From positions 496,001 through 560,000 of the forward strand of contig JAHDVF020000510.1 in the NCBI GenBank assembly GCA_022606425.2: a stretch of DNA of 64,000 nt, in the 5' to 3' direction. Positions 10,378-20,884 of the stretch are shown here, one piece after another. Under the pieces are notes generated by a model. That model had not been told where the DNA came from. It did not search any database and was given only the letters and a program-made list of their open reading frames with translations. Position numbers and translations under genes: made by a program. Every line of letters starts with the position of its first letter. Positions within the stretch are counted from its first letter, which is position 1. This DNA is from Lepidostoma basale (taxonomy: Eukaryota; Arthropoda; Insecta; Trichoptera; Lepidostomatidae).

Positions 10378-10428
10378 ATGATCGCCAACGTTGGGGGGAC
10401 CTTACACGGCACCATAAGAAGAAGAAAC
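10378..10428 (+). mobile_element. 3' end of LINE-C5
   Basis: GATCGCCAACGTTGGGGGGA in frame gives IANVGGTLHGTIRRR, matching VIANVGGTRQGTSRRKRK of the copy at 20452, with an AAGAAGAAG tail. Confidence 0.7.
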
Positions 10429-11219
10429 CAATAATCAATCGTGTTTAGTTTTATTGGCGCACTCGCCTAGCCCTTAACGTACCGTGTTCAAAACAAAACG
10501 CTCGCTCCCATGTGGTCAATTCAGTTTACCGCTAACTTTATCTAAATATCAAGCATATGACTCGATGAATCAAAATTTAATTTATGTCATCTTGTAGGGA
10601 ATTTCATTAGGAATAGATCGATATCTATAACATACATGAATTATTTGAAAACATATCATTATTAATTTTTTTCTGGAACCATGCGATTTCTGATATGGAA
10701 TGCGTCACAGCATATGAGCAACTGACACCAAGTATGAACTTGTCTCGCCCCGCCGCGCCGCGCCGCGGCCGTGGCGCCAAATTTTACGTATGATAAAGGC
10801 ACCCAGGTAAAATGTATATTACGTTCAAGACAACGAGTACGTATTAATATTTGTCCCTTTTGGTAAAGTGTTAATATTTTCACAGTTCTGATATTATTAA
10901 GTTGCGTGCTGCGTTTCCGTCCACAGTCGGTATTATTACGTACCTATGAAAAGGCCAAACATATAATTTATAATACGTTCAAAACAGCGAGTAAGTATTT
11001 GTCACTTTTGATAAAGTTGTAAATATTAGCAAAACAAATTCTACCTTAACACGAATGAAGGTGAGGGCAGTCTTAAAAAATATTTTTTTTTGGGATGAAG
11101 GAAGTAATTTTTTGCTTTTTTTTTATTACGAAATATTGAGAACACTTCAATGGAGGATTACAATTTTATTTTTATAATGTTAGGGTCCATAGGTTTAAAT
11201 AAAATCAACTTTAAATTGG
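10429..11219. other. Spacer with GC-rich patch and a direct repeat
   Basis: No gene is supported. Positions 10741-10780 are a short run of CGCCGCGCC-type sequence, very unlike the surrounding AT-rich DNA. Two diverged direct copies of a 60-70 bp unit (about 10815-10880 and 10970-11035) share ACGTTCAA.ACA.CGAGTA and TTTGTC.CTTTTG.TAAAG. Confidence 0.55.
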
Positions 11220-11345
11220 CAGTGGAAACTCAATTGACCACATGGCAACGCGACGGCTAGCGGGATTGAACCCCACGGAAAAGGATTAAGCTGTTGTTTC
11301 CTCGACCATTAGCCCACGGAGCCGAGGTAATCGGCCCAGGCGGCC
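11220..11345 (-). mobile_element. tRNA-derived SINE-U
   Basis: The reverse complement has a tRNA-like A box (GGGCTAATGGTCGAGG) and B box (GGTTCAATCCC) about 40 bp apart, but no foldable anticodon arm. It is therefore a SINE head rather than a tRNA gene. It differs from SINE-T; a related piece may be at 44180-44310. Confidence 0.55.
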
Positions 11346-11535
11346 AAATAGTGTGATTCGAGTTAATGTCGGATTGGAGATTCGTTACCGGTCCTTAATT
11401 TGATGTCTCAATGGAGCTGGGAGGCTGAGACGGGTTCTCGTGGCTTATTACGGAGATTCGTGATGGTTTATTGAGGGTACGATGCAGTGGCGTGCACCAA
11501 GAAAATATGCATTAAAGTAATATACTCATTATGTA

Positions 11536-12733
11536 ATTTAAAGTTTCAGAGAAGTTTCTGGCCAAAAATCGCAAACTTTTCTGTGCATTTGTCGACTTAC
11601 AAAAAGCATATGATTACGTTAATAGAGAAAAGTTGTGGAAAATATTGTCTGAATATGGAATAAGTACAAAACTGATCACGGCCATTAAGTCGCTATACAC
11701 GGAAAGCACTGCTAGTGTCAGAGTAAATGGAGATCTTACAGCCTGGTTTGATATCAATAAAGGTGTCAAACAAGGTTGCATAATGTCCCCGTGGTTATTC
11801 AATCTGTATAGGACAATTGTATGAGAGAGCTGAAAGGGTTGGATGTAGGTGCCAAAATGAGCGGAGTGTCAGTAAGCAGTCTCTTGTATGCGGATGACGC
11901 TGTCCTACTTGCTGACAACGAGCATGAACTACAAGTCCTGGTGAATTGTATGTATGAGGTATGCATGCGAAATGATCTGATGATGAATGTTAATAAGTCC
12001 AAGGTAATGATTTTTGAAAAGGACGAAACCACGACAGTCTGCAACATTAGCGTGAATGGTGAAAACTTGGAGCAAGTAGTTGAGTTTGTGTATTTAGGTA
12101 GTATGTTTACAAGAGATGGGAGAGTGGAGAGGGATATTGAAAGAAGGGTTGGGGCAGGCAACAAAGGAATGGTGCACTTAAAGTTGTCATCGCAAACAAA
12201 AACCTATCCAAAAAGCTAGAATGGCAGTGCACAATGGTGTTCTTCTACCGACCCTTATGTATGGAAGCGAAGCATGGAACTGGCAAAAGAAGGATGAAAG
12301 TAGAATAAATGCAGTAGAAATGAGATCTCTTAGACGAATGTGTGGATACTCTGTGTATGATAGAGTGTCGAATGAAAATATAAGAAGTGAATGCGGTGTG
12401 AATGATGGTGTCATGAACAAAATAATGAAAGGATCATTAAGATGGTTTGGACATATGGAAAGAATGAATGAAGAAAGAATGGTAAAAAAATTATGTTAAT
12501 GATGTAAATGGTACCAGAAATAGAGGAAGACCAAGGAAAACGTGGCACGATCAAATAAATCAAATATTGAATGTCGGCCATGTGAGGAGTCAGAGAAATC
12601 GACGCGCGTGCATGACACGATGTATGAATGTTGAGGAAGCGAGAGAAATATGTCAGGAAAGAAAGGTGTGGCAGTCCATTCTTTCTACCTACCCCTTCGG
12701 GGAGACGGCGTGATGGTTAGTTAGTTAGTTAGT
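11536..12733 (+). mobile_element. LINE-A, longest copy, with reverse-transcriptase core
   Basis: This 1198-bp insertion is flanked by TACTCATTATGTA (11523-11535 and 12734-12746). The first frame holds RT motif A (FCAFVDLQKAYDYVN) and motif B region (GVKQGCIMSPWLFNLY). The second starts at 11821 and holds motif C (SLLYADDAVLLAD), then NISVNGENLEQVVEFVYLGS. The third (12221-12496) holds MAVHNGVLLPTLMYGSEAWN to HMERMNEERMVKKL. The frame is broken between motifs B and C (about 11815) and by small deletions near 12164, 12210 and 12493. The end reads RGRPRKTWHDQ and FGETA-stop, then GTTAGTTAGTTAGTTA. It is 5'-truncated, so the endonuclease domain is absent, and it could not be autonomous. Confidence 0.93.
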
Positions 12734-12887
12734 TACTCATTATGTATTGTTTCTTGAACAATTATGTAAAACTCCATATTATTATTTTTTTTAATTACGC
12801 GTTAATACTTTGGAATTCTATAATTCGATATTTTATTAATTAAATCAATGTTTTCTTTTTCTTTGAATTTTTTTAGTTTATTTTTAA

Positions 12888-13108
12888 TATAAGAAGCGAA
12901 TGCGGTGCGAATGGTGGTGTTACGAACAAACTAATGAAAGGGTCATTAAGATGGTTTGGACTCATGGAAAGAATGAATGAAGAAAGAATGGTAAAAAATT
13001 ATATGTTGACGATGTAAATGGAACTAGAAATAGAGGAAGACCGAGGAAAACGTGACACGATCAAATAATTCAAATATTGAATGTCGGCCACGTGAGGAGT
13101 CAGACAAA
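12888..13108 (+). mobile_element. LINE-A internal fragment
   Basis: Covers IRSECGANGGVTNKLMKGSL, RWFGLMERMNEERM, a frameshift, then RGRPRKT and LNVGHVRSQTN. It stops before the RRACMTRC block and has no tail. Confidence 0.8.
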
Positions 13109-13683
13109 TGAAAGTGTAGAACCTTCGAAACATGTCGAGAAAAATGACTCAAAAGTGGAAAAAAGTGTTTTAATTCATTAAATAAAATCGAAAATATACT
13201 ATAGAAAATTTTGATACGTGTGCTTCATATGGGATATAAAAAACTTTATGAAATAGAGTTAAATTGGTTACAGTTAACGTGTTAAAATTCAAGGTTAACA
13301 ATAAAAATATAATTTTAATTAATCTTGAAATCTAAGAAATTAAAAATAAAGAAAAAAACATATCATAAAAAATCAAATATTCTTAATAATATAATCAGTC
13401 ACATATTTTATTTATTTCTTTCTTCGCAAGATTAAAACCTGGACCCTAATTAGAATAATTTTTTTTTTTTAGATTTCTTCAAAATATTTGTTATAACAAA
13501 TGCATCATCGTTCGAATTTTTTATTTAAATATCTGTCAAACCACCACAGAAAAAATGTTTAAATATTTATATTGTGTATACAATAATTAATTACACTGAT
13601 GAAGGGATTCTGTGTCCGAAACTGTGTTAATTTAATTAATTTTTTTAATAAAGTGTTGTTTACAAAAAAATAAAGGTTGTTTA
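13109..13683. other. AT-rich spacer with CGAAACATG-type repeat pieces
   Basis: AACCTTCGAAACATGTCGAG (13121-13140) followed by AAGTGTTTTAATTCAT resembles 59518-59575. A second piece near 13600 has GATGAAGGGATTCTGTGTCC, then CGAAACTG. These are short repeats of unknown class. Confidence 0.5.
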
Positions 13684-13875
13684 ATGAATCTGCAACCCAA
13701 AGTTACGGTGAATAATGAAGAAAATTACGAGCCGCCGATGAAGTCAGATGTATCCATCGCTCTTGTGAGAGGCTGTGACCAATGGGAGATGCATCTGAGA
13801 GAATATTTAGAAAATTACTTCATTCCGAGGGAGGTATTGGATTACAGAGAAGCCGCCTCTATTGTGATGCTGTAG
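13684..13875 (+). CDS. Unrecognised 63-codon ORF
   Basis: An ATG-to-TAG frame encodes 63 residues. It is acidic to neutral and without a signal peptide or membrane segment; ALVRGCDQWEMHLREYLENY is its most protein-like stretch. Codon use looks less AT-biased than the flanks. I do not recognise a family. It could be an exon or a decayed element fragment, since it lies between repeat-derived sequences and no splice signals are evident. Confidence 0.2.
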   Translation: MNLQPKVTVNNEENYEPPMKSDVSIALVRGCDQWEMHLREYLENYFIPREVLDYREAASIVML

Positions 13876-14016
13876 GAGAAGCTATTGTATGTATTTGTTA
13901 TGCAATATGAAATAATTTTATTGGATATTTAATATAGTAAACAGATTATATTTACATACTTAATTATAAAAAGTGTGATGTAATAACGTAATAAATGATA
14001 GGTTAATCTAATTATC

Positions 14017-14112
14017 GGTCTGACATTAGGAAGACAGGATACTCAATATCAAGAGTATTTGTCATCTGAACGTTTTCTCACTAATACGAAAGACGTCTAT
14101 CTGCGATGACGT
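14017..14112 (-). mobile_element. LINE-B fragment, one arm of an inverted pair
   Basis: CATTAGGAAGACAGGATACT, AAGAGTATTTGTC and AAAGACGTCTATCTGCG match the 3' region of LINE-B in minus orientation. It faces a plus-strand copy of the same segment starting at 14117. Confidence 0.75.
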
Positions 14113-14116
14113 TCAA

Positions 14117-14224
14117 GTACGCTCAGAAGACAAATACTCTTGACTTTAGATAGTATCTTGTCTTCCAAAAGTCTAACCATCTCTCATGCGTTCCTGGTAT
14201 TACCTGTATTTTACCTGTTCTTAA
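14117..14224 (+). mobile_element. LINE-B fragment, opposite orientation
   Basis: CAGAAGACAAATACTCTTGA to TTTACCTGTTCTTAA is the same LINE-B segment reversed. It is interrupted at TTAA by the next feature and resumes at 14800. Confidence 0.8.
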
Positions 14225-14799
14225 CCCTTTCGTTACGGCTCGGTCAAATGCGAATCGTACCGTCAAATATAGCGCGAATATTTCTAACCATTTTTTTTGT
14301 TTAAAACAATTTATTTTTTAATGATAAATATACTTATCAGGGCTATTTTCGCAAATTATATTTGTTCGGTTATCTTTTTGCTATCAGATGATGAATAAAA
14401 AAGTAATTTATGTATTAAAACACACTCATTATTCACAGTAGAATTAATCACAATTTATAATAAATAACAGATGATAAATACAATGAAACGTCGAAAATCA
14501 AATGCGCGCGCGACGCAGGACTAACGAATATAGTATAATGGCGGCCGATGGGATACTTCACAGATGTGATTTACCGACAGCGCGCATCTAAACCTTAATT
14601 ATGACGAAGTAATATCCATTTTATTTATTATCTTTAATGATTTCTATAAAGGATACATGTAAGTAAGCACTGGAGTCATTTGTGGTTCCAAATTCTTACA
14701 ATAGAGTCACTACAAGTACTGCAAAGTCGCAAACACGGCTACCGATGTTAACGGTTATGAAATCTTACACGTGATATGACGGCTACCAATGCGAATATG
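14225..14799. mobile_element. TTAA-flanked non-autonomous element (piggyBac type)
   Basis: 575 bp are inserted into LINE-B between TTAA (14221-14224) and TTAA (14800-14803). Other LINE-B copies run directly from ACCTGT.CTCAATAGATGCC, showing the empty site. The left end is CCCTTTCGTTACGGC. The right end, read inward, is CATATTCGCATTGGTAGCCG, so the terminal repeats are poor, but both ends contain an ATGCGAAT/ATTCGCAT block. TTAA duplication and a CCC start are the piggyBac hallmarks. No transposase is present. Confidence 0.7.
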
Positions 14800-14925
14800 T
14801 TAATAGATGCCTTAAACCTTAATTTTGTAATGTCTATTGTGAAAATAAACAAATTGATTAGATTTGATGTGATCATGTTCAGTAGACTGATTGCTCTTCC
14901 TACCGGTACCACCAGGGGCAGATAG
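14800..14925. mobile_element. LINE-B pieces, tail and flipped segment
   Basis: 14804-14868 (+) is the end of LINE-B with a GATTAGATTTGAT tail. 14869-14925 (-) is GTTCAGTAGACTGATTGCTC and onward, an internal LINE-B segment in the other orientation. Confidence 0.7.
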
Positions 14926-15565
14926 CAAAAGTTTTTTTATGCAGTATAGACAAAAGTGTTTTAAAGAATTAATAAATTAATTAATTCGAAAAAACTAAAC
15001 ATAAATTATGTGAATAAAATATGAAATCGATATACATAAAATAGTTAAAATATTGACGTGCATGCATAACACGCTGCATAATTGTGTAGTTTAGAAAAGT
15101 AATCAGGATTAAATAATGTGAAGATAATGTGGTTTGCACAGAATGCTTGGCTTCTGGTCCAAGGGACCTGGGTTCATGTCTGGCTTGAACATAACCCGCC
15201 TTCCTTCGTTATATTGAGCTATTCCGTTATTCATTGAAGATTGCATAATAATCCTAATAGCATTGAATTAAAATCATGGTAGTTCTAAGTCTCTAATTTT
15301 TTTTTATGTTCAATACATCTGATAGATTTTTTTTAAAATAACATAAGTAAACATACCGTAGATTTATTTTTCTATTGCAGCATCTCTTGTTGAGCACTTA
15401 TCCTCTTATCTGAAACAAAATTAAATAAAGTCTATTAATATATGTGTGCCCTATAGACGTAAAACCATATACAAAGTTTATAAGAGTGTACATAATTATA
15501 AAAACATCGTCAAGAGATTTCAGTAAAATCGTTTGATTATACGATTCGTAATAAGAAATTAATTT
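14926..15565. other. Spacer, possible old SINE at 15120-15200
   Basis: Mostly AT-rich. CCTGGGTTCATGTCTGGCTT (15169-15188) resembles a B box, and GTGGTTTGCACAGAATG upstream could be a degraded A box, but this is weak. No gene is seen. Confidence 0.35.
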
Positions 15566-15615
15566 AAGGATCAATTCTATCTCAATAGAGACGAAGATGC
15601 AAATTGGAAACTGAA
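15566..15615 (+). repeat. 50-bp exact direct repeat, copy 1
   Basis: Identical to 16030-16079 (AAGGATCAATTCTATCTCAA ... GGAAACTGAA), 464 bp away. A third, inverted and slightly diverged copy lies at 16203-16237. Confidence 0.8.
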
Positions 15616-15732
15616 TATGGTGATCGAGGTGTTTACAGGACTTATGACTTGTCATTGGTTGGGTTAAGCGCGCGCTTTATGTAATTACAACATTCCCCAT
15701 TCCACCTTTCTAATGACCACCATGTCTGACAA

Positions 15733-15815
15733 ATTTTTGGAAGTTGTATATATGTTAATATCCAACACCACAATTCACATGTCAGTTTCAATTTACAGAC
15801 CAGCGCCATCTATGA
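15733..15815 (+). repeat. Repeat R with AGCGCCATCTAT
   Basis: Shares TTTTTGGAAG.TGTATATATG, a CACCA.A.TTCACAT block and CCAGCGCCATCTAT with the reverse complement of 45591-45679. The class is unknown. Confidence 0.55.
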
Positions 15816-16029
15816 AGATTAGATTTAAGCATTAAGCAGAAGATCTTTATAACGCAATGTGAAAGGCTACCGCCATTGACGCACTGCTAGACAACGCCTG
15901 GAAATGTCACTCCAATTTATATGCTAACTTGGACCAGTTTTTGTTTTATACAACATTTTGAATGTACGAGTATACAAACACTTGTAGACAAATACTGGAT
16001 TTCATTTATCCATTGCGGGTTATCAATTC

Positions 16030-16079
16030 AAGGATCAATTCTATCTCAATAGAGACGAAGATGCAAATTGGAAACTGAA
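16030..16079 (+). repeat. 50-bp exact direct repeat, copy 2
   Basis: See the copy at 15566-15615. The sequence between the copies contains repeat R. Confidence 0.8.
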
Positions 16080-16335
16080 ATTAATTTGTTTGGTTTTTCA
16101 TAATGAAATTTAAAATATTATAAAATTGTTTACAAATATCGATAAATTTTCAGTACAATCATTTGATTATAATTTTATTATAATTCTGTTCCCAGAAAAA
16201 ACAATTTACATCTTCGTCTCTATTGAGATACAATTAATCCTTATAAAAAAATATTTATCCGCAATGGGTAAAAAATCCAGTATTTGTCTACAAGAATTTG
16301 TAAACATTCAAAATGTTGATTTTAATCAGAAATTA

Positions 16336-16912
16336 ACTTTAAGAAGGGTTGGTGCTGGGAATAAAATAAGTCATAACTGCACCAATAGAAATATATCCAC
16401 AGAAGCAAAGATGGCAGTACACAATGGAGTTCTAGTGCCAACCCTCATGTATGGAAGTGAAGCTTGGAGCTGGCAAAAGAAGGATGAAAGCAGGATAAAC
16501 GCCGTAGAAATGAGATCACTAAGAAGAATGTGTGGGAAAACGTTGTATGATAGAATACCGAACGATGAAATAAAAAAGAAATTTAAGGCAGATGACTGCA
16601 TCACGGATAAAATTAAAAAAAGGATCCCTGAGATGGTTTGGACATATGGAACGAATCGATAAGAGTAGAATGGTTAAAAAGTTGAATACAAGCAGCGTGA
16701 GTGGAAAAAGAAGCCGAGGACGACCGAGGAAAACATGGCATGACCAAATTTATCAATTACTAAAAGGCAGCCACATTCGAAGTCGGAATAATCGACGTGC
16801 GTGCATGGTACGATGTATGTAGAGGAAGCCCGAGAAGCATGCCAGGACAAAGCATTGTGGCTATCCATCCTCTCTGCTTACCCCTCCGGGAAATGGCGTG
16901 ATGGTTAGTTAG
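16336..16912 (+). mobile_element. LINE-A copy, AYDRI/KTLYDR sub-family
   Basis: Reads RRVGAGNK, ISTEAKMAVHNGVLVPTLMY, GSEAWSWQKKDESRINAVEM, RRMCGKTLYDRIPNDEIKKK to a frameshift at about 16620, then SLRWFGHMERIDKSRMVKKL, RSRGRPRKTWHDQIYQLLKG and RRACMVRCM. A second frameshift precedes the GEMA-type end and GTTAGTTAG tail. Same sub-family as 48882-49549. No TSD is recognised. Confidence 0.9.
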
Positions 16913-17324
16913 TTTATTAATTTGCTTTATGGATACTTTTATGGTATTGAGAGATAAGTGACAAGTTTTGCTTTTATGGGCATTATCAAATGTTCCAGAA
17001 GTCGAACTATTCAACAAAAAATAGATATTTCTAAAAAGCGCATCTGCATAATACAAACAAGATATTAAAATATCTTTTGGACGATGCAGCTGTGAAACCA
17101 GTAAAAATCAACATCGTTACATGGAAGATAAGATAATCAGAGAAATAATTTGTTATGTTATCTTGGGTGGCTCTCTGACGTGAATGATGCGTATTTACTT
17201 CCAGGGTCCATTATCACACCTATCCTAAGCCCTGTTTGCCGACAGAAGTGTCATATCAAGAGTGACGATTGATACATGTCACAAAGGAAAGGAAACGAAA
17301 TAAAATATTAAATTTTTCTACAAT

Positions 17325-17367
17325 TAACTTACTAACTAACTAACTAACTAACCATCACGCCGTTTCA
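17325..17367 (-). mobile_element. LINE-A tail-only fragment
   Basis: (CTAA)n then CCATCACGCCGTTTC: the last 15 bp of LINE-A plus its tail, an extremely truncated insertion. Confidence 0.75.
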
Positions 17368-17479
17368 GAGTGTTCACATGTTCAAAATGAAAAAAAAAAC
17401 ATTAAAATAATGTTAATGTCTATTATATAGCCTTTATTTAAAAGATAATTTTATGCCGTTATTTTTTAAATATGATTTC

Positions 17480-17815
17480 GGGCATATAAGCGCCACGGCT
17501 AGCTCGAATGAAGCGCAATCGTGAAGTCCAATTTTCGACAATTGTCGTCTTTGTGGAATTGGTTCAACATTTGTTCATGGTCTTCCGAATAACTTGCTCG
17601 GATGGACGAATATGTCGACCGTAAAATGGACGTATTGACGAAAATTATTTTCAAAATAATTTTGCACAATTTGCAAGCGCTGTTCTTACGTCAGTCTATT
17701 CATGGTGAAATGGCAAAATGTACTGACTACAAATCAACTGCCAACTGTCAAATTGATCGTCTATAGAAACAATGCTGCCAGTTTAAAAACCAAACCCTTA
17801 AAAAAAACACCCTAT
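17480..17815 (-). pseudogene. Mariner-like transposase N-terminus, degraded
   Basis: From the ATG at 17703 the minus strand reads MNRLT-stop-EQRLQIVQNYFENNF and further on HPSEQVIRKTMNK. This resembles the helix-turn-helix start of a large insect mariner-like transposase group. The 5' UTR-like part ends in AACACCCTATA, i.e. an end beginning TATAGGGTGTTTTTTTT. The catalytic domain is not present. Stops and a missing segment between QYVHF and HPSEQ show it is dead. Confidence 0.6.
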
Positions 17816-18270
17816 ATTAGCAGAGCAATTTGGACGAGATGAAAAAAAACGTGTGCATTTTCCGATGATATTTATCCGGTGTTTTCCGAATTTTCCGGAC
17901 ACTTTTCGCCGGGGAATTTTAAAACGCTGAGTGACGGACGTAAATAAACACGGATATATTTCAACGCACATGAAATTTCGACTGTCAAGAGATCCGTAAT
18001 CACCCGGGCATCTCTTCTCACTCCTGTTCCCACCCGGCACACTACCGCAATTTTCATTTAAAAATGGAACGTTTTCATTCTATTAAAACATTCTTTAGTT
18101 TAAAACAAAAACAGAACCATTTAGACAGTAAAAAAAAGCTTATTTAAAATTGGAATTGGAATTTGTACTTTTAAATTATACAGAAACAGATTCAAATTAA
18201 ATAACCTTGCTCACGATTGCGAAGTTTCTAGAGATACTAAAAACATATGAAGTAAAACATTTGTAATTAA

Positions 18271-18454
18271 TATAAATGAAAACGTCTGTCTTCTAGGAGT
18301 TTTAAGTTTTTCATGGAATTACATGTTTCGCCCTTTAAAGCCATTATCTAATGCTTAAAACGAAACATTTGATAATGTCTTAGAAGGGCAAAACATGTCA
18401 TTCCATAAAAAAAACTTAATAAAACTCCTAGAAGACAGACGTTTTCATTTATAT
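18271..18454. repeat. Palindromic element P1
   Basis: Two arms of about 88 bp (ATATAAATGAAAACGTCTGT ... and its complement at the right end) around a short centre with ACGAAACATTTGATAATG. The arms differ by scattered substitutions and a few indels. Single arms or parts occur at 1541, 4124, 32850 and 56485. Probably a fold-back MITE. Confidence 0.7.
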
Positions 18455-18671
18455 TTATTGTTTTATATGGAGTTTTACATCATTGTTCAAGAAACAAGTA
18501 ATAAAACATTAATATAAAATTATTTTTCTTAACAAGGTTTTAAACCTTCATTATCAGACTTCATTAAACACAAGTGGAAGCACACTAAATATACTATAAT
18601 TAAAAAAAAATGTTTTCATTATTCTAAATTTTGAGTTACCTAGTTTAAGTATTGAGCTTATAAAAAAAAAA

Positions 18672-18811
18672 ACAATCACGCCGTTTCTCCGCAGGGGTAG
18701 GCAGAGAGAATGGACCGCCACACTACTCTATCCTGGCAAACCTCTCTAGCTTCCTCCACATTCATACAACGAGTCATACACGCACGTCGATTCCTCCGAC
18801 TTCTAACATTT
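18672..18811 (-). mobile_element. LINE-A 3' fragment
   Basis: The minus strand runs from RSRRNRRACMTRCMNVEEAR to the GETA end; the tail is reduced to TTGTTTTT. It abuts LINE-D. Confidence 0.8.
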
Positions 18812-18832
18812 TATGTATTATATACCCAGTAG

Positions 18833-19350
18833 CTCCACTGGCTGAAATGCCCAGAAAGGATACAATATAAGCTCTGCTGGACGGTCTATAAGGCATTGCA
18901 TGGAATGGCACCAGCTTATATATCTGAACTCTGCATCAACGAGAACCTGAATGCTAGACAGTCCACATTGCGATCAGCTAAGTCTTCTGCGATCGGTAGA
19001 TTGACTGTGCCAAACGCTGTCCAAGCACAAACTTTGGCGACCGAGCCTTCGCGGTAGCCGGCCCTTCAGCCTGGAACAGTCTTCCAGCAGACCTTAAGTG
19101 CATTGAGAATCAATCAGAGTTTAGATCGAGACTCAAAACGCACCTTTTCAAATTATCATTTCCTGACAGGAAGGGCTGATCGATTTCGTCGGGTGCAGCC
19201 GGTGTAACTAAATATGTTTATATATATTTATCATTATTATTATTATTATTATCTAGTTGATAAAACGGAGCATCTTCTACAGCGCCCTTGAGATGAGCTA
19301 TTCATAAAAATGGCGCTTTATAAATTATCGAATTTATTTATTATTATAGT
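18833..19350 (+). mobile_element. LINE-D copy (L2/CR1-like) with (ATT)n tail
   Basis: The C-terminal end of ORF2 reads WLKCPERIQYKLCWTVYKAL, HGMAPAYISELCINENLNAR, QSTLRSAKSSAIGRL, followed by a frameshift and a stop in the GDRAFAVAGP region. The 3' UTR contains CGCCCTTGAG and a CGCTTTATAAATTATC box, with ATT microsatellites. This C-terminal block is typical of CR1/L2-group LINEs. Confidence 0.85.
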
Positions 19351-19961
19351 ATGGTGAAATTGTTATTGTGTAACTGATATTATATTAATACGCATACTGA
19401 TCTAAGAGATCTGAGTGAAGTATAATGTGAGTGAACAGTGAGTGTAAAATAAACATAAAATAGAGATCTTTTTGGATGTTTAAATAGAACAGAATTCTAT
19501 CATTTTAAATTGGTTCAGTAGAGTTAAACTAATGACACGTATCGATAGCGTTAATTTATTTATTTATCTAGGCACTTAACGAGTTTTCCATGGAACTTTA
19601 CATCATTAGGTGACATAAACACGCTATTATTGACTCCACTTATATCTTTTGTCTATGGTTAATGGGATGGGACAGGTATTTTGACGGGGAAGAGCATAGA
19701 TAAGAGACATGCACGCTTCGAAAGTGTCTGTGGTCAATTGGAAGCGAGTGAAATGTAATCAGAGTGAACGAGAATAGACAGCGAAATAAAAAGTACAGAG
19801 AAAAACACGATACGATATAACTAATTTTCGAAAGTCGGCCATGTTAGGGATAAAAATACTTTATTATTGGTTAATCGTTCAATTATTCAAAATTACAATT
19901 TAAAACAATGTTTTTTTTCTGGTGATAGAATACGTAACTAGGCGATAAAAGATTTAATTGT
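19351..19961. other. Spacer, no feature recognised
   Basis: No gene or matched repeat is seen. Confidence 0.5.
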
Positions 19962-20303
19962 TTGATATCATCAATAGATGTAGCAGAAATGCGAACCCTA
20001 CGCTCCATCGCAGGCAAAACCCTCAGAGATAGGATCAGAAATGAAACGATAAGGTCTGCCTGTCTTGTTGAGGACATAGTGAGGTGGGGAAGAAGTAGAA
20101 GGCGCTTTTGGAGAGACCACGTGGACCGCATGGAGAATACAAGAATTGCAAAAATGGTTAAGGATGAAAACCCAAGCAGCAAGAGATTACAGGAAGGCGG
20201 CCGAAGAAATGGGGAGATGGCTGGACATCATCATCCCAGGAGCCCACCGTCACAAACAGGTCATACGACCTAAACTAAGAGGAAGAAGAAGAAGAATATA
20301 TGT
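19962..20303 (+). mobile_element. LINE-C4 fragment with (GAA)n tail
   Basis: Open from 19971: VAEMRTLRSIAGKTLRDRIR, NETIRSACLVEDIVRWGRSR, RRFWRDHVDRMENTRIAKMV. The expected RGRPPKRW block is shifted by a frameshift. It ends with CAGGTCATACGACCTAAACT and AAGAAGAAG. A second copy is at 41755. Confidence 0.85.
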
Positions 20304-20451
20304 CATTGGAAGTAAAATTTTTGACTTAATCCGGGAATATTCGAGAAATAATCACTGCGCCCCAAGCATGGGGCCACACGCTCACTGAACTTCTGGATCT
20401 CACGGTTGGGGCGGTCTGTTAAAGAGACCTTGTAATAAAGTATTTTTCTTT

Positions 20452-20884
20452 TTCTTCTTGAAGTGCCCTGTCGGGTCCCCCCAACGTTGGCGATCACCTC
20501 GGCGAACCTGTTCCTGTCCTGCGCCGCTCGGAAAAGCTCCTCCACACTTCGGATGCCGGTCCACTCTCTCACGTTTCGCAGCCAGGACATCTGTCTCCTA
20601 CCGGGCCCTCGGCGTCCCTCAATTTTCCCCTCCAATATCAGATGGAGAAGTTGGTACTTTTCCCCACGCAGTACATGACCCAGATGTGAAAGCTCCCTGT
20701 CAACTCTAGCTCGCCTCGGGACTTCGGTAACCATATCTGTCCAGGGAATTCTGAGCATCCGGCGATAGAGCCACATTTCAAATGCTTCCAGTCTGTTCAT
20801 TGAGTTGACTTTTAAGGTCCACGCTTCACATCCATACAATAAAACAGACCACACATAGGATTTGATCATTCTCTGGCGGAGTTT
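20452..20884 (-). mobile_element. LINE-C5 C-terminus, open frame
   Basis: The minus strand reads MIKSYVWSVLLYGCEAWTLK, FEMWLYRRMLRIPWTDMVTE, LGHVLRGEKYQLLHLILEGK, GRRGPGRRQMSWLRNVREW, VIANVGGTRQGTSRRKRK, about 145 residues without a stop. The tail is CTTCTT (plus strand) at 20452. This is an RTE-like C-terminal region. The open frame continues leftwards and rightwards by chance; only this part is LINE. Confidence 0.87.

Noticed and set aside
13684..13875. A confident host gene
   Set aside because: No recognisable domain, splice sites or flanking exons; listed only as a low-confidence ORF.
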